Assembly: GCA_035637655.1 (NCBI GenBank)
Contig: DASPWT010000187.1
Location: forward strand, 1-10,087
From: VBDM01 sp035637655
GTDB taxonomy: Bacteria; Pseudomonadota; Gammaproteobacteria; Burkholderiales; SG8-39
Direction: 5' to 3'
DNA length: 10,087 bases
Position numbers and translations under genes: made by a program. The notes below the pieces were generated by a model, which had not been told where the DNA came from, ran no database searches, and was given only the letters and a program-made list of their open reading frames with translations. Shown here piece after piece: positions 1 through 6,323 of the stretch (its first letter is position 1; the number at the start of each line of letters is the position of its first letter).

Positions 1-75
1 CTGCGTCACCTCTACGCCGACCGCAAGGCGGGCGCGTTCGGCTTTCACGCCGGCGAAATCCTGCCGCCGAAGTAA
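1..75 (+). CDS. 3' end of an unidentified gene (partial)
   Basis: Frame 1 is open from the window edge to a TAA at 73-75 and would encode the last 24 residues of a protein ending HAGEILPPK. The fragment is too short for me to recognise a family. Codon use is GC-rich at third positions like the neighbouring genes, and the stop lies 17 bases from the stop of the convergent ammonium transporter, which fits a real gene end. The frame could still be open by chance, so only the position and the last residues should be relied on. Confidence 0.45.
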   Translation: MRHLYADRKAGAFGFHAGEILPPK

Positions 76-92
76 GCTCGCAGCGTACCGAC

Positions 93-1397
93 TTACAGGC
101 TGTAACCCTTCTCGTTGTGCAGCACGGTGTCGAGGCCTTCGTTCTCCTCCTCCGGCTGCACGCGCATTCCGGCCAGCGCGTCGCTCAGCTTGAGCAGGAT
201 CCAGGTGACCACGCCCGACCACGCCGCGACCGCGAACACGCCGGTCAGCTGCACCAGCACCTGGCCGCCCATCGTCACCTTCTCGGGATAGCCCACGCCG
301 CCGAAATAGGCCGCGGCGAGCACGCCGGTGAGCGTCGTTCCGAGCGCGCCGCCGACCCCGTGTACGGGGAACACGTCGAGCGAGTCGTCCACATTGAGCG
401 AGCGCTTCATGAAATTGGTGGCGAAGAAGCATGCAATGCCCGCCGCACCACCGATGACAAGGGCGCCGATCGGCCCGACGAAGCCCGAGGCCGGTGTGAT
501 CGTGCCGAGCCCGGCGACCATGCCGGTCACGATGCCGAGGACTGAGGGTTTGCCGAAGCGCAGCCATTCGCACACCATCCAGGCGAACGCTCCCGTCGCC
601 GCGCCGATGTGCGTCACCAGCATCGCCATGCCCGCGGCGCCGTCGGCCGCGAGCGCGCTGCCCGCATTGAACCCGAACCAGCCCACCCAAAGCATGCAAG
701 CACCCGTCACTGTCATGGCAAGATTGTGCGGCGGCATCGGCGTTTCGGGAAAACCCCTGCGCGGGCCGAGCACCAGCGCACACACCAGCGCCGCCATGCC
801 CGCGTTCAGGTGCACGACGGTGCCACCGGCGAAATCCATGATCCCCATTTTCGCGAGCCAGCCGTCGCCCCACACCCAGTGCGCGACCGGCGCGTAGACG
901 AAGACGAGCCACAGCAGGCTGAAGAGCAGCATCCCGGAAAACTTCACGCGCTCGGCGTAGGCGCCGAGGACCAGCGCCGGTGTGATGATCGCGAAGGTGA
1001 GCTGGAACATCGAGAACACGGTCTCCGGAATGCTTCCCCTCACCGCCTTGAAATCGACGCCGGACATGAAGGACTTGGCGAACCCGCCGTACCAGGCGTT
1101 GTTCGCGCCGCCGTCGCCGAAGGCGATGCTGTAGACGAAGAACACCCATGCGAGCGTCACCACGCAGGTGATCGCGAAGCATTGCATGAGAACGGAGAGG
1201 ACGTTGCGCGAGCGCACCAGCCCCGCGTAGAAGAGCGCGAGTCCTGGGAGCGTCATGAACAGGACGAGCACCGACGCCGTGAGCATCCACGCGGTGTTCG
1301 CCGCGTCCAGCTTCGGCGGCTCGGCCGCCAGAGCCAACCGCGAGTAAAACAAGAACAGGGATATAACGAGGGAAAAACGCCAGCGGATTCTTGTCAT
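93..1397 (-). CDS. amtB: Ammonium transporter, Amt/AmtB family
   Basis: Inner-membrane trimeric channel for ammonium/ammonia uptake under nitrogen limitation. The 434-residue protein has a cleavable signal peptide (about residues 1-24, ending LALA) and then the usual series of about eleven hydrophobic helices. Family hallmarks are visible: DFAGGTVVH at 188-196 holds the conserved Asp and the first pore His (H196), DVFPVHGVGG at 341-350 holds the second pore His (H346), and W176 lies twelve residues before D188, as in E. coli AmtB (W148/D160). The C-terminal tail has the conserved GLD...H.E.GY pattern that contacts GlnK in homologues. The ATG is preceded five bases upstream by a very strong tandem Shine-Dalgarno (AGGAGGAGG, 1403-1411), which fixes the start. 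No glnK gene lies on either side, which is unusual because glnK-amtB is the common arrangement. An NtrC-like site lies about 60 bases upstream. Confidence 0.96.
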   Translation of the reverse strand: MTRIRWRFSLVISLFLFYSRLALAAEPPKLDAANTAWMLTASVLVLFMTLPGLALFYAGLVRSRNVLSVLMQCFAITCVVTLAWVFFVYSIAFGDGGANNAWYGGFAKSFMSGVDFKAVRGSIPETVFSMFQLTFAIITPALVLGAYAERVKFSGMLLFSLLWLVFVYAPVAHWVWGDGWLAKMGIMDFAGGTVVHLNAGMAALVCALVLGPRRGFPETPMPPHNLAMTVTGACMLWVGWFGFNAGSALAADGAAGMAMLVTHIGAATGAFAWMVCEWLRFGKPSVLGIVTGMVAGLGTITPASGFVGPIGALVIGGAAGIACFFATNFMKRSLNVDDSLDVFPVHGVGGALGTTLTGVLAAAYFGGVGYPEKVTMGGQVLVQLTGVFAVAAWSGVVTWILLKLSDALAGMRVQPEEENEGLDTVLHNEKGYSL

Positions 1398-1458
1398 CGT
1401 GTCCTCCTCCTAATGCAGTCTTGTGTTTTTAAATGCAGCTTCCAAACGACCCGCATTT

Positions 1459-1475
1459 TGCCCTAAATTGGTGCT
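1459..1475 (-). promoter_or_regulatory. Candidate NtrC-binding site upstream of amtB
   Basis: The + strand reads TGCCCTAAATTGGTGCT. Against the enteric NtrC operator TGCACYAWWWTRGTGCA it matches 15 of 17 positions, with one half-site changed (TGCCC for TGCAC) and a final T for A. It lies in the 137-base divergent region, 62 bases before the amtB start. NtrC control of amtB is well established in proteobacteria, so the place makes sense. A sigma-54 element is not clear: the only GG-N10-GC in range on the - strand (1438-1451) matches the consensus poorly outside the invariant bases. Confidence 0.5.
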
Positions 1476-1488
1476 TGGCCCAAACGTG

Positions 1489-1518
1489 TTGACACGGACG
1501 ACCGCGACCGCTTAGCGT
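1489..1518 (+). promoter_or_regulatory. Candidate sigma-70 promoter for the Rieske-nth cluster
   Basis: A perfect -35 hexamer TTGACA lies at 1489-1494, followed after 18 bases by TAGCGT (1513-1518), which matches TATAAT at only three positions. It lies in the divergent region with amtB and points at the Rieske gene. The start of transcription would fall near 1525, leaving only about ten bases before the ATG at 1535. The perfect -35 is the main support; the poor -10 and short leader argue for caution. Confidence 0.3.
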
Positions 1519-1534
1519 TGCGACGGATTCGCCC

Positions 1535-2230
1535 ATGTACAGACGCCATTTCATGCTCGCCTGCGCCGCTTCGGCGCTCACCGCTTCGCTGCCGGCGGCG
1601 CCCGCCGACGCGAGTCCGCGCTTCTACGCCCGCGCCCGGCTTGTCGACCCGGCGGACCGGCCTCTCAGGGCGCGCGCGCTGCCCGCAGACCGCAATTTCA
1701 TCTTTCACTACCCGTTTGCCGCGACACCCTGCTTTCTGCTGAACCTGGGCAGGCCGACCAAGCCTTTCGCGCGGCTGAAGACCGCGGACGAGCAAACCTA
1801 TGAGTGGCCGGGCGGCGTGGGCGCGGACCACAGCATCGTCGCCTATTCGGCGATCTGCGCGCATCGGCTCACCTACCCCACCCGCGAGATCAGCTTCATC
1901 AGCTACCGCGGCGAGAAATCGGCCGGGAGCAGGTTCGCGCATGTCATCCACTGCTGCTCGAAGCACAGCCAGTACGATCCCGCCGAAGGCGCGAAGGTGC
2001 TCGCCGGCCCCGCACCGCAGCCCCTCGCCGCGATCCTTCTCGAGCACGACCGGGAAAACGACGGCCTGTACGCCGTAGGGACCCTGGGTGGAGAGCTGTT
2101 CAACGAGTTCTTCAGCAAGTACGAATTCCGCCTCGCCCTGGATCACGCTGGGCATGCCCGTACGGTGGTCGAGAGCCGCTGCGTCGTGAGCGAGCTGGCG
2201 CAGTACTGCAGGCAGCAGGTGAAGTGCTGA
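1535..2230 (+). CDS. Exported Rieske [2Fe-2S] domain protein
   Basis: Probable periplasmic electron-transfer protein of 231 residues. The N-terminus YRRHFML (residues 2-8) fits the twin-arginine motif, followed by a hydrophobic stretch and a likely cleavage site at PADA-S (about 26/27), so Tat export with a preassembled cluster is expected. Rieske ligands are C108-A-H110 and C141-S-K-H144, and GPAPQPL (158-164) is the proline loop that covers the cluster in this fold. Two points differ from the bc1 Rieske subunit: the paired cysteines that form the loop disulfide there (CTHLGC / CPCH) are absent, and the protein carries other cysteines at 66, 140, 216, 225 and 231. There is no retained N-terminal anchor in the bc1 style and no cytochrome b or c1 gene alongside, so I do not call it petA. 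The partner is unknown. The downstream aat begins 7 bases after the stop. Confidence 0.8.
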   Translation: MYRRHFMLACAASALTASLPAAPADASPRFYARARLVDPADRPLRARALPADRNFIFHYPFAATPCFLLNLGRPTKPFARLKTADEQTYEWPGGVGADHSIVAYSAICAHRLTYPTREISFISYRGEKSAGSRFAHVIHCCSKHSQYDPAEGAKVLAGPAPQPLAAILLEHDRENDGLYAVGTLGGELFNEFFSKYEFRLALDHAGHARTVVESRCVVSELAQYCRQQVKC

Positions 2231-2237
2231 AAGCGGG

Positions 2238-2948
2238 ATGATTCCCTGGCTGGAGCGCGACACGCCCTTCCCGCCGATCCAGTCTGCGCTCAGGGATCCG
2301 AACGGGTTGCTCGCGGCAGGCGGCGACCTGTCCTGCGAGCGCCTGCTCGAAGCCTATCGCCACGGCATCTTTCCCTGGTTTTCCGAAGGCGATCCGATCC
2401 TGTGGTGGAGCCCGGACCCGCGCATGATCCTGTTTCCCGCGGAGCTCAGGATTTCGCGCTCACTCGAGAAAACCCTGCGCAATCGTTCGTATGAAGCGCG
2501 CTTCGATTCCGCCTTCGACGAAGTCGTGGCCGGCTGCGCCGCGCCCCGCAAGGGCGAGCCCGGCACCTGGATCAGCGGCGCGATGAGCGAGGCCTACCGG
2601 GGCCTGCACCGGCTCGGATACGCGCATTCGGTCGAAACCTGGATCGACGGGGATCTCAGCGGAGGTCTCTACGGTGTGGCGATCGGCCGGGTGTTTTTCG
2701 GCGAGTCGATGTTCTCTCGCGCCCGCGATGCCTCGAAGATCGCGCTCGCCGCGCTGGTTGCACACCTCGAGTCGGCGGGCTTCGGGCTCATCGACTGCCA
2801 GATGCGCACGCGGCACCTGGAGACGCTGGGCGCGCGCGAGATTCCCCGGCGCCGGTTTTCCAGGTTGCTCGAAGAGTTGATACACTATCCGCACTCGCCG
2901 GGCAGCTGGTCCGGCGCATCTGTCGCGCAGGTGCGATGTCGAAGCTGA
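2238..2948 (+). CDS. aat: Leucyl/phenylalanyl-tRNA-protein transferase
   Basis: Cytoplasmic enzyme that moves Leu or Phe from aminoacyl-tRNA to the N-terminal Arg or Lys of proteins, creating a primary N-degron recognised by ClpS and degraded by ClpAP. The length (236 residues) matches E. coli Aat (234). Conserved blocks are in order: FPWF (45-48), WWSPDPRMIL (56-65), TWI..AMSEAYRGLHRLGYAHSVE region (110-133), SGGLYGVAIGRVFFGESMFS (141-160), ASKIAL (165-170), LIDCQ (184-188) and GAREIPRRRF (198-207). The ATG lies 7 bases after the Rieske stop, with a poorly spaced GCGGG just before it, so it may rely on translational coupling. Its 3' end overlaps bpt by 13 bases. Confidence 0.96.
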   Translation: MIPWLERDTPFPPIQSALRDPNGLLAAGGDLSCERLLEAYRHGIFPWFSEGDPILWWSPDPRMILFPAELRISRSLEKTLRNRSYEARFDSAFDEVVAGCAAPRKGEPGTWISGAMSEAYRGLHRLGYAHSVETWIDGDLSGGLYGVAIGRVFFGESMFSRARDASKIALAALVAHLESAGFGLIDCQMRTRHLETLGAREIPRRRFSRLLEELIHYPHSPGSWSGASVAQVRCRS

Positions 2949-3676
2949 ACGATCTGCCGCACGCCGTACTGCAGTTCTACGTGACTGCGCCCTACCCCTG
3001 CAGCTATCTGCCGGGCAGGATGGCGCGCTCGCAGGTCGCGACTCCCAGCCATCTGATCGGCACCGAGCTCTACGCGGACCTGGTGCGGCTCGGCTTTCGC
3101 CGCAGCGGCATCTTTACCTACCGGCCCTATTGCGATCACTGCCGCGCCTGCGTTCCGGTGCGCGTCCCGGTCGCGGAGTTTCGCGCCTCGCGCAGCCAGC
3201 GGCGGGCCCTGGCAAAGCACGCGGGGCTGCAGCACGCGGTGACGGCGCTGCGCTTTCGCGTCGAGCACTACTCGCTCTATCTTCGCTATCAGGCGAGCCG
3301 GCACTCCGGCGGCGGCATGGACCAGGACAGCCGCGACCAGTACTCGCATTTCCTGCTGCAGAGCCGGGTGAGCACGCGGCTGGTGGAATTCCGCGACAAA
3401 GGCAAGCTCATGATGGTGTCGATCGTCGACCAGCTGGGCGACGGGCTTTCCTCGGTCTACACTTTCTACGATCCCGACTCCGCCGGCGCGAGTTTCGGGA
3501 CCTACAACATCCTGTGGCAGATCGAACAGTGCCGCCGCGCCGCCCTGCCCTATCTGTATCTCGGCTACTGGATCAAGGACAGCCGCAAGATGTCCTACAA
3601 GGCGCACTTCAGTCCGATCGAGGGTTTCATCGACGGCACCTGGCGAGCGCTCGCGCCCGAAGAGATACATTCCTAG
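2936..3676 (+). CDS. bpt: Aspartate/glutamate leucyltransferase (Bpt, ATE family)
   Basis: Bacterial member of the arginyltransferase (ATE) family. Characterised Bpt enzymes attach Leu to N-terminal Asp or Glu, turning secondary N-degrons into substrates for ClpS-ClpAP, so the enzyme complements Aat encoded just upstream. The 246-residue protein has the family features: N-terminal cysteines C22 and C66-x2-C69-x2-C72 (CDHCRAC), YRPYC (62-66), the VPVRVPV strand, and the acyltransferase block SFGTYNILWQIE (186-197) followed by YLYLGYWI (206-213). Eukaryotic ATE1 has been reported to bind an iron-sulfur cluster through a comparable cysteine set; whether this one does is unknown. The ATG lies inside the end of aat and has AGG a few bases upstream. 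Earlier annotations of the family read 'putative arginyl-tRNA-protein transferase'. Confidence 0.93.
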   Translation: MSKLNDLPHAVLQFYVTAPYPCSYLPGRMARSQVATPSHLIGTELYADLVRLGFRRSGIFTYRPYCDHCRACVPVRVPVAEFRASRSQRRALAKHAGLQHAVTALRFRVEHYSLYLRYQASRHSGGGMDQDSRDQYSHFLLQSRVSTRLVEFRDKGKLMMVSIVDQLGDGLSSVYTFYDPDSAGASFGTYNILWQIEQCRRAALPYLYLGYWIKDSRKMSYKAHFSPIEGFIDGTWRALAPEEIHS

Positions 3677-3711
3677 ACCGGGAGCCCGGTCGCGCCGCGG
3701 TAAAATGGCGC

Positions 3712-4743
3712 ATGCTCTATCGCGTCGTCCGGCCGCTGCTGTTCGCGCTCGACCCGGAGACGGCGCACGGTCTCAGTCTCGGCTGCCTCGATGTCCTGGC
3801 GCGGCTCGGCGCCGCGTCGCTCGCCGCTTCCGCCGCGCCGCGCATGCCGGTGCGGGTGATGGGGCTGGATTTTCCCAATCCGGTGGGGCTTGCAGCGGGG
3901 CTGGACAAGGACGGAAGACACATCGATGGGCTCGCCGCTCTCGGATTCGGCTTCGTCGAAGTCGGTGCCGTGACGCCGCGGCCGCAACCGGGCAACCCCA
4001 GGCCGCGCCTGTTCCGCCTGCCCGAAGCCGAGGCGCTCATCAACCGCCTCGGGTTCAACAACGACGGCGTGGAGGTCCTGACGGAAAACATCCGTCGCTC
4101 GCGCTATCGCGGCATTCTCGGGGTCAATGTCGGAAGAAATTTCGATACGCCGAACGAGCGCGCAGCCGACGACTACCTGGCCTGTCTGCGCGAGGTGTAT
4201 TCCTTCGCGAGTTTCGTCACCGCGAACGTCTCCTCGCCCAATACGAAAGATCTGCGGGCATTGCAGTGCCCCGATGAGCTCGATGCGCTCCTCGCCGCCC
4301 TCGCCGCGGAGCGCGACCGGCTGGCAAAGCAGCACGGAAGACGCGTTCCTCTGGCGGTGAAGGTCGCACCGGACCTGGACGAGTCCGGGATCGAGGCGAT
4401 CGCCGACCGCGTCGCCGCCCGCGGCATCGACGCCGTCATCGCGACCAACACGACCGTGTCGCGCGAAGGGGTCGGGCACCTGCGCGCGAGCCGCGAGCCG
4501 GGCGGCCTTTCCGGTGCGCCGCTCAAGTCGCCCGCCACCGCGGTGGTGGCGAAGCTGCGGCGCGCGCTTCCCGCGAGGGTCGCGATCATCGGGGTGGGCG
4601 GAATCGCGAGCGCGGCCGACGCTCGCGAAAAGCTCGATGCCGGCGCGGACCTCGTCCAGCTTTATACCGCTCTGGTCTACCGGGGACCGGGACTCGTCGG
4701 CGAAATCGTGCGCGGCCTGGCGTCCCCGGAGCGCTCGCGATGA
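3712..4743 (+). CDS. pyrD: Dihydroorotate dehydrogenase, class 2 (quinone)
   Basis: FMN enzyme of de novo pyrimidine synthesis that oxidises dihydroorotate to orotate and passes electrons to membrane quinone. The 343-residue protein has the N-terminal helical extension typical of class 2 (about 1-40) followed by the TIM barrel. Visible motifs are AAGLDKDG (61-68, K66 as in E. coli), NRLGFNNDG (111-119), NVSSPNT (172-178) with the catalytic Ser at 175 as in class 2 enzymes, KVAPD (217-221), ATNTT (244-248) and the phosphate-binding GVGGI (294-298). One deviation is VNVGRN (138-143), where most class 2 enzymes have GKN. The frame stays open far upstream, but the first residues of the family (MLYRVVRPLLF) begin at the ATG at 3712. 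Its stop overlaps the rsxB start as ATGA. Confidence 0.96.
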   Translation: MLYRVVRPLLFALDPETAHGLSLGCLDVLARLGAASLAASAAPRMPVRVMGLDFPNPVGLAAGLDKDGRHIDGLAALGFGFVEVGAVTPRPQPGNPRPRLFRLPEAEALINRLGFNNDGVEVLTENIRRSRYRGILGVNVGRNFDTPNERAADDYLACLREVYSFASFVTANVSSPNTKDLRALQCPDELDALLAALAAERDRLAKQHGRRVPLAVKVAPDLDESGIEAIADRVAARGIDAVIATNTTVSREGVGHLRASREPGGLSGAPLKSPATAVVAKLRRALPARVAIIGVGGIASAADAREKLDAGADLVQLYTALVYRGPGLVGEIVRGLASPERSR

Positions 4744-5357
4744 GCGGACTCGTCCAGCGGATCGATGCGCTGCTGCCGCAGACGCAGTGCACCAAGTGCG
4801 GCTACCCCGCGTGCAGGCCGTATGCGGAAGCGATCGCGAGAGGCGAGGCCGAAATCAATCAATGCCCGCCTGGAGGCGACGCCACCATCGGCGAGCTGGC
4901 GGCGCTGCTCGGTCGCAAGATCCGGCCCCTCAATCCCAAGAACGGCATCGAGCAGCCGCGCCGCGTCGCGCTGATCGACGAGGCGCGCTGCATCGGCTGC
5001 ACTCTGTGCATCCAGGCCTGCCCGGTCGATGCCATCGTCGGAGCGCCGCAGCTGATGCACACGGTCGTGACCGAGCTTTGCTCCGGTTGCGACCTGTGCG
5101 TCGCGCCCTGCCCGGTGGACTGCATTGCAATGGTGACCGCGACGGGCGCCGATGCGACCTGGGACCGGGCCCGGGCGCACGCCGCCCGCGAGCGCTTCGA
5201 GCGGCGCCGGTCGCGGCACGAGCGCGAGCGCCGGGAACGCGCCGAGCGCCTGGCACAGCGCGCTCTCCAGGCGAAAGAAGATCCCGACACGGAGAAAAAG
5301 CGCGCGATCATCCAGGCCGCGATCGAGCGCGCGCGGGCGCGAAGGCGGGCGGTGTGA
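4740..5357 (+). CDS. rsxB: Soluble RnfB/RsxB-type ferredoxin protein
   Basis: Iron-sulfur protein of 205 residues similar to the cytoplasmic part of RnfB/RsxB. Three cluster sites can be seen: the N-terminal 4Fe-4S domain C17-x2-C20-x4-C25-x16-C42, then two ferredoxin motifs C84-x2-C87-x2-C90-x3-C94 and C114-x2-C117-x2-C120-x3-C124. E. coli RsxB begins with a membrane helix; this protein starts directly at the cluster domain and has no hydrophobic segment, so it should be soluble. Residues 140-205 form a highly charged, Arg- and Glu-rich segment likely to be a helix or coiled coil. No other Rnf subunit (A, C, D, G, E) is in the window. It overlaps pyrD by four bases upstream and nth by four downstream. 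In E. coli nth also follows the rsx genes, so the rsxB-nth link is older than this genome. Confidence 0.88.
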   Translation: MSGLVQRIDALLPQTQCTKCGYPACRPYAEAIARGEAEINQCPPGGDATIGELAALLGRKIRPLNPKNGIEQPRRVALIDEARCIGCTLCIQACPVDAIVGAPQLMHTVVTELCSGCDLCVAPCPVDCIAMVTATGADATWDRARAHAARERFERRRSRHERERRERAERLAQRALQAKEDPDTEKKRAIIQAAIERARARRRAV

Positions 5358-5989
5358 ATCCGCAAAAACGCCGCAAGATCTTCGAGCGGCTGCGCTCGGC
5401 CAACCCCCATCCGACGACCGAGCTCGCGCACCGGACGCCCTTCGAGCTGCTGGTGTCGGTGGTGCTGTCGGCGCAGGCCACCGACAAGAGCGTGAATTCT
5501 GCGACAGAAAAGCTCTATCGCGTGGCCAACACCCCGCAGGCCGTGCTCGCCTTGGGCATGGAGGGATTGATCGAACACATCCGCACGATCGGCCTGTACC
5601 GTTCCAAGGCGAAGCACATCCTCGAAACCTGCCGGCTGCTCCTCGAGCGTCACGGCGGGAACGTACCCGAATCGCGCGAAGCGCTCGAGGCGCTCCCCGG
5701 AGTCGGCAGGAAAACCGCCAGCGTGATCCTCAACACCGCCTTCGGCCATCCGGCCATCGCGGTGGATACGCACATCTTTCGCCTCGCCAACCGCACCGGC
5801 CTCGCGCCGGGCAAGGACGTGCGCGAAGTCGAAGACAGGTTGCTGAAATTCGTCCCCGAGGAATTCCGCAAGGACGCGCACCACTGGCTGATCCTGCACG
5901 GGCGCTACGTATGCAAGGCGAGAAAACCCGACTGCCCGACTTGCATCATCCGGGACCTGTGCGAGTTCCGAAAAAAAACCAAAGCCTGA
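5354..5989 (+). CDS. nth: Endonuclease III (DNA glycosylase/AP lyase)
   Basis: Base-excision repair enzyme that removes oxidised pyrimidines and cuts the AP site. The 211-residue product is as long as E. coli Nth, and key positions fall on the same numbers: helix-hairpin-helix LPGVGRKTA with catalytic K120, VDTHIFR with D138, and the [4Fe-4S] ligands C187-x6-C194-x2-C197-x5-C203. The start is GTG at 5354, overlapping the rsxB stop as GTGA; this gives MNPQKRRKIFERL, matching the family N-terminus. An open frame continues upstream through rsxB and pyrD but is a shadow. The last codons include a run of eight A (5971-5978) encoding Lys-Lys, which doubles as a T-tract on the opposite strand. Confidence 0.96.
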   Translation: MNPQKRRKIFERLRSANPHPTTELAHRTPFELLVSVVLSAQATDKSVNSATEKLYRVANTPQAVLALGMEGLIEHIRTIGLYRSKAKHILETCRLLLERHGGNVPESREALEALPGVGRKTASVILNTAFGHPAIAVDTHIFRLANRTGLAPGKDVREVEDRLLKFVPEEFRKDAHHWLILHGRYVCKARKPDCPTCIIRDLCEFRKKTKA

Positions 5990-6006
5990 AGCTCGCGAAG
6001 CTTCAG
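5971..6006 (-). terminator. Intrinsic terminator of the cytochrome c pair
   Basis: CTGAAGCT (5986-5993) and AGCTTCAG (5999-6006) form a perfect 8-bp stem with the 5-base loop CGCGA. On the - strand the hairpin is followed, after seven bases (GCTTTGG), by eight consecutive Ts (5978-5971), as expected of a rho-independent terminator for the cytochrome genes, though the spacer to the T-tract is longer than usual. The stem holds the stop codons of both convergent genes (nth TGA 5987-5989; cytochrome TGA 6005-6003). On the + strand no T-run follows, so it is a weaker terminator for nth, although the hairpin may protect its 3' end. Confidence 0.6.
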
Positions 6007-6323
6007 CGAACGACGTGCAGCGAGCCCTTCTGGCGCGAATAAAACGCCGCGAGATCGGCCATGTCCTGCGAGTTGAGGCTGCCGACCTGAGCGCTCATGA
6101 TCGGGTTCTTGCGCGCGCCCGACTGGTAGTCGCGCAGCGCCTTCAGCAGGTAGTCGTAGTGCTGCCCGGCGAGCCGCGGAAAATCCGGCCCCGCGGGGCT
6201 GTTTCCGTCGGGCCCGTGGCAGGCGGCGCAGGGCTGGGACTTCTGTTTTCCGGAGGCCGCATCGCCCGCGGCGAAGGCTTGCGCGCTGAAACACGCGAGC
6301 GCGAGGGCGAGGAGCTTCCTCAT
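6003..6323 (-). CDS. Small monohaem cytochrome c (second of pair)
   Basis: Periplasmic class I cytochrome c of 106 residues. A signal peptide (about residues 1-19, ending AFA-A) is followed by the haem site C32-A-A-C35-H36 (CAACHGPDG); M76 in NPIM is the likely sixth ligand. The block FPRLAGQHYDYLLKALRDY (48-66) and the ending MADLAAFYS resemble one half of a dihaem cytochrome c4 or a c553-type protein. The start is the ATG at 6323, which overlaps the stop of the upstream cytochrome as ATGA and yields a proper signal peptide; a longer open frame upstream is antisense/shadow sequence. It probably carries electrons to a terminal oxidase or another periplasmic acceptor; the partner is not shown by the sequence. 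Confidence 0.9.
   Translation of the reverse strand: MRKLLALALACFSAQAFAAGDAASGKQKSQPCAACHGPDGNSPAGPDFPRLAGQHYDYLLKALRDYQSGARKNPIMSAQVGSLNSQDMADLAAFYSRQKGSLHVVR

Noticed and set aside
1438..1451. Possible sigma-54 promoter for amtB (GG-N10-GC on the - strand)
   Set aside because: Only the invariant GG and GC match; the flanking consensus (TGGCAC, TTGC) is mostly absent and the spacing to the NtrC-like site is unusually short.
117..1466. Long + strand frames (142, 189 and 285 codons) opposite amtB
   Set aside because: They are His/Arg/Pro-rich antisense shadows of a transmembrane protein gene with clear Amt signatures.
1463..2263. Open frame of 266 codons on the - strand across the Rieske gene
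   Set aside because: The + strand frame has Rieske ligands, a Tat motif and the proline loop; the antisense translation is Arg/Ala/Gly-rich with no recognisable motif, typical of GC-rich shadow frames.
3130..3711. Upstream extension of the pyrD frame into bpt
   Set aside because: The extension is an out-of-frame reading of bpt; class 2 PyrD starts with MLYRVVRPLLF at 3712, which gives the normal family length.
4514..5353. Upstream extension of the nth frame through pyrD and rsxB, suggesting a fusion
   Set aside because: The sequence before the GTG at 5354 is a shadow of pyrD and rsxB; the remaining 211 residues align exactly with E. coli Nth.
4859..5899. 346-codon - strand frame opposite rsxB and nth
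   Set aside because: It has no recognisable domain and lies against two clearly identified iron-sulfur genes.
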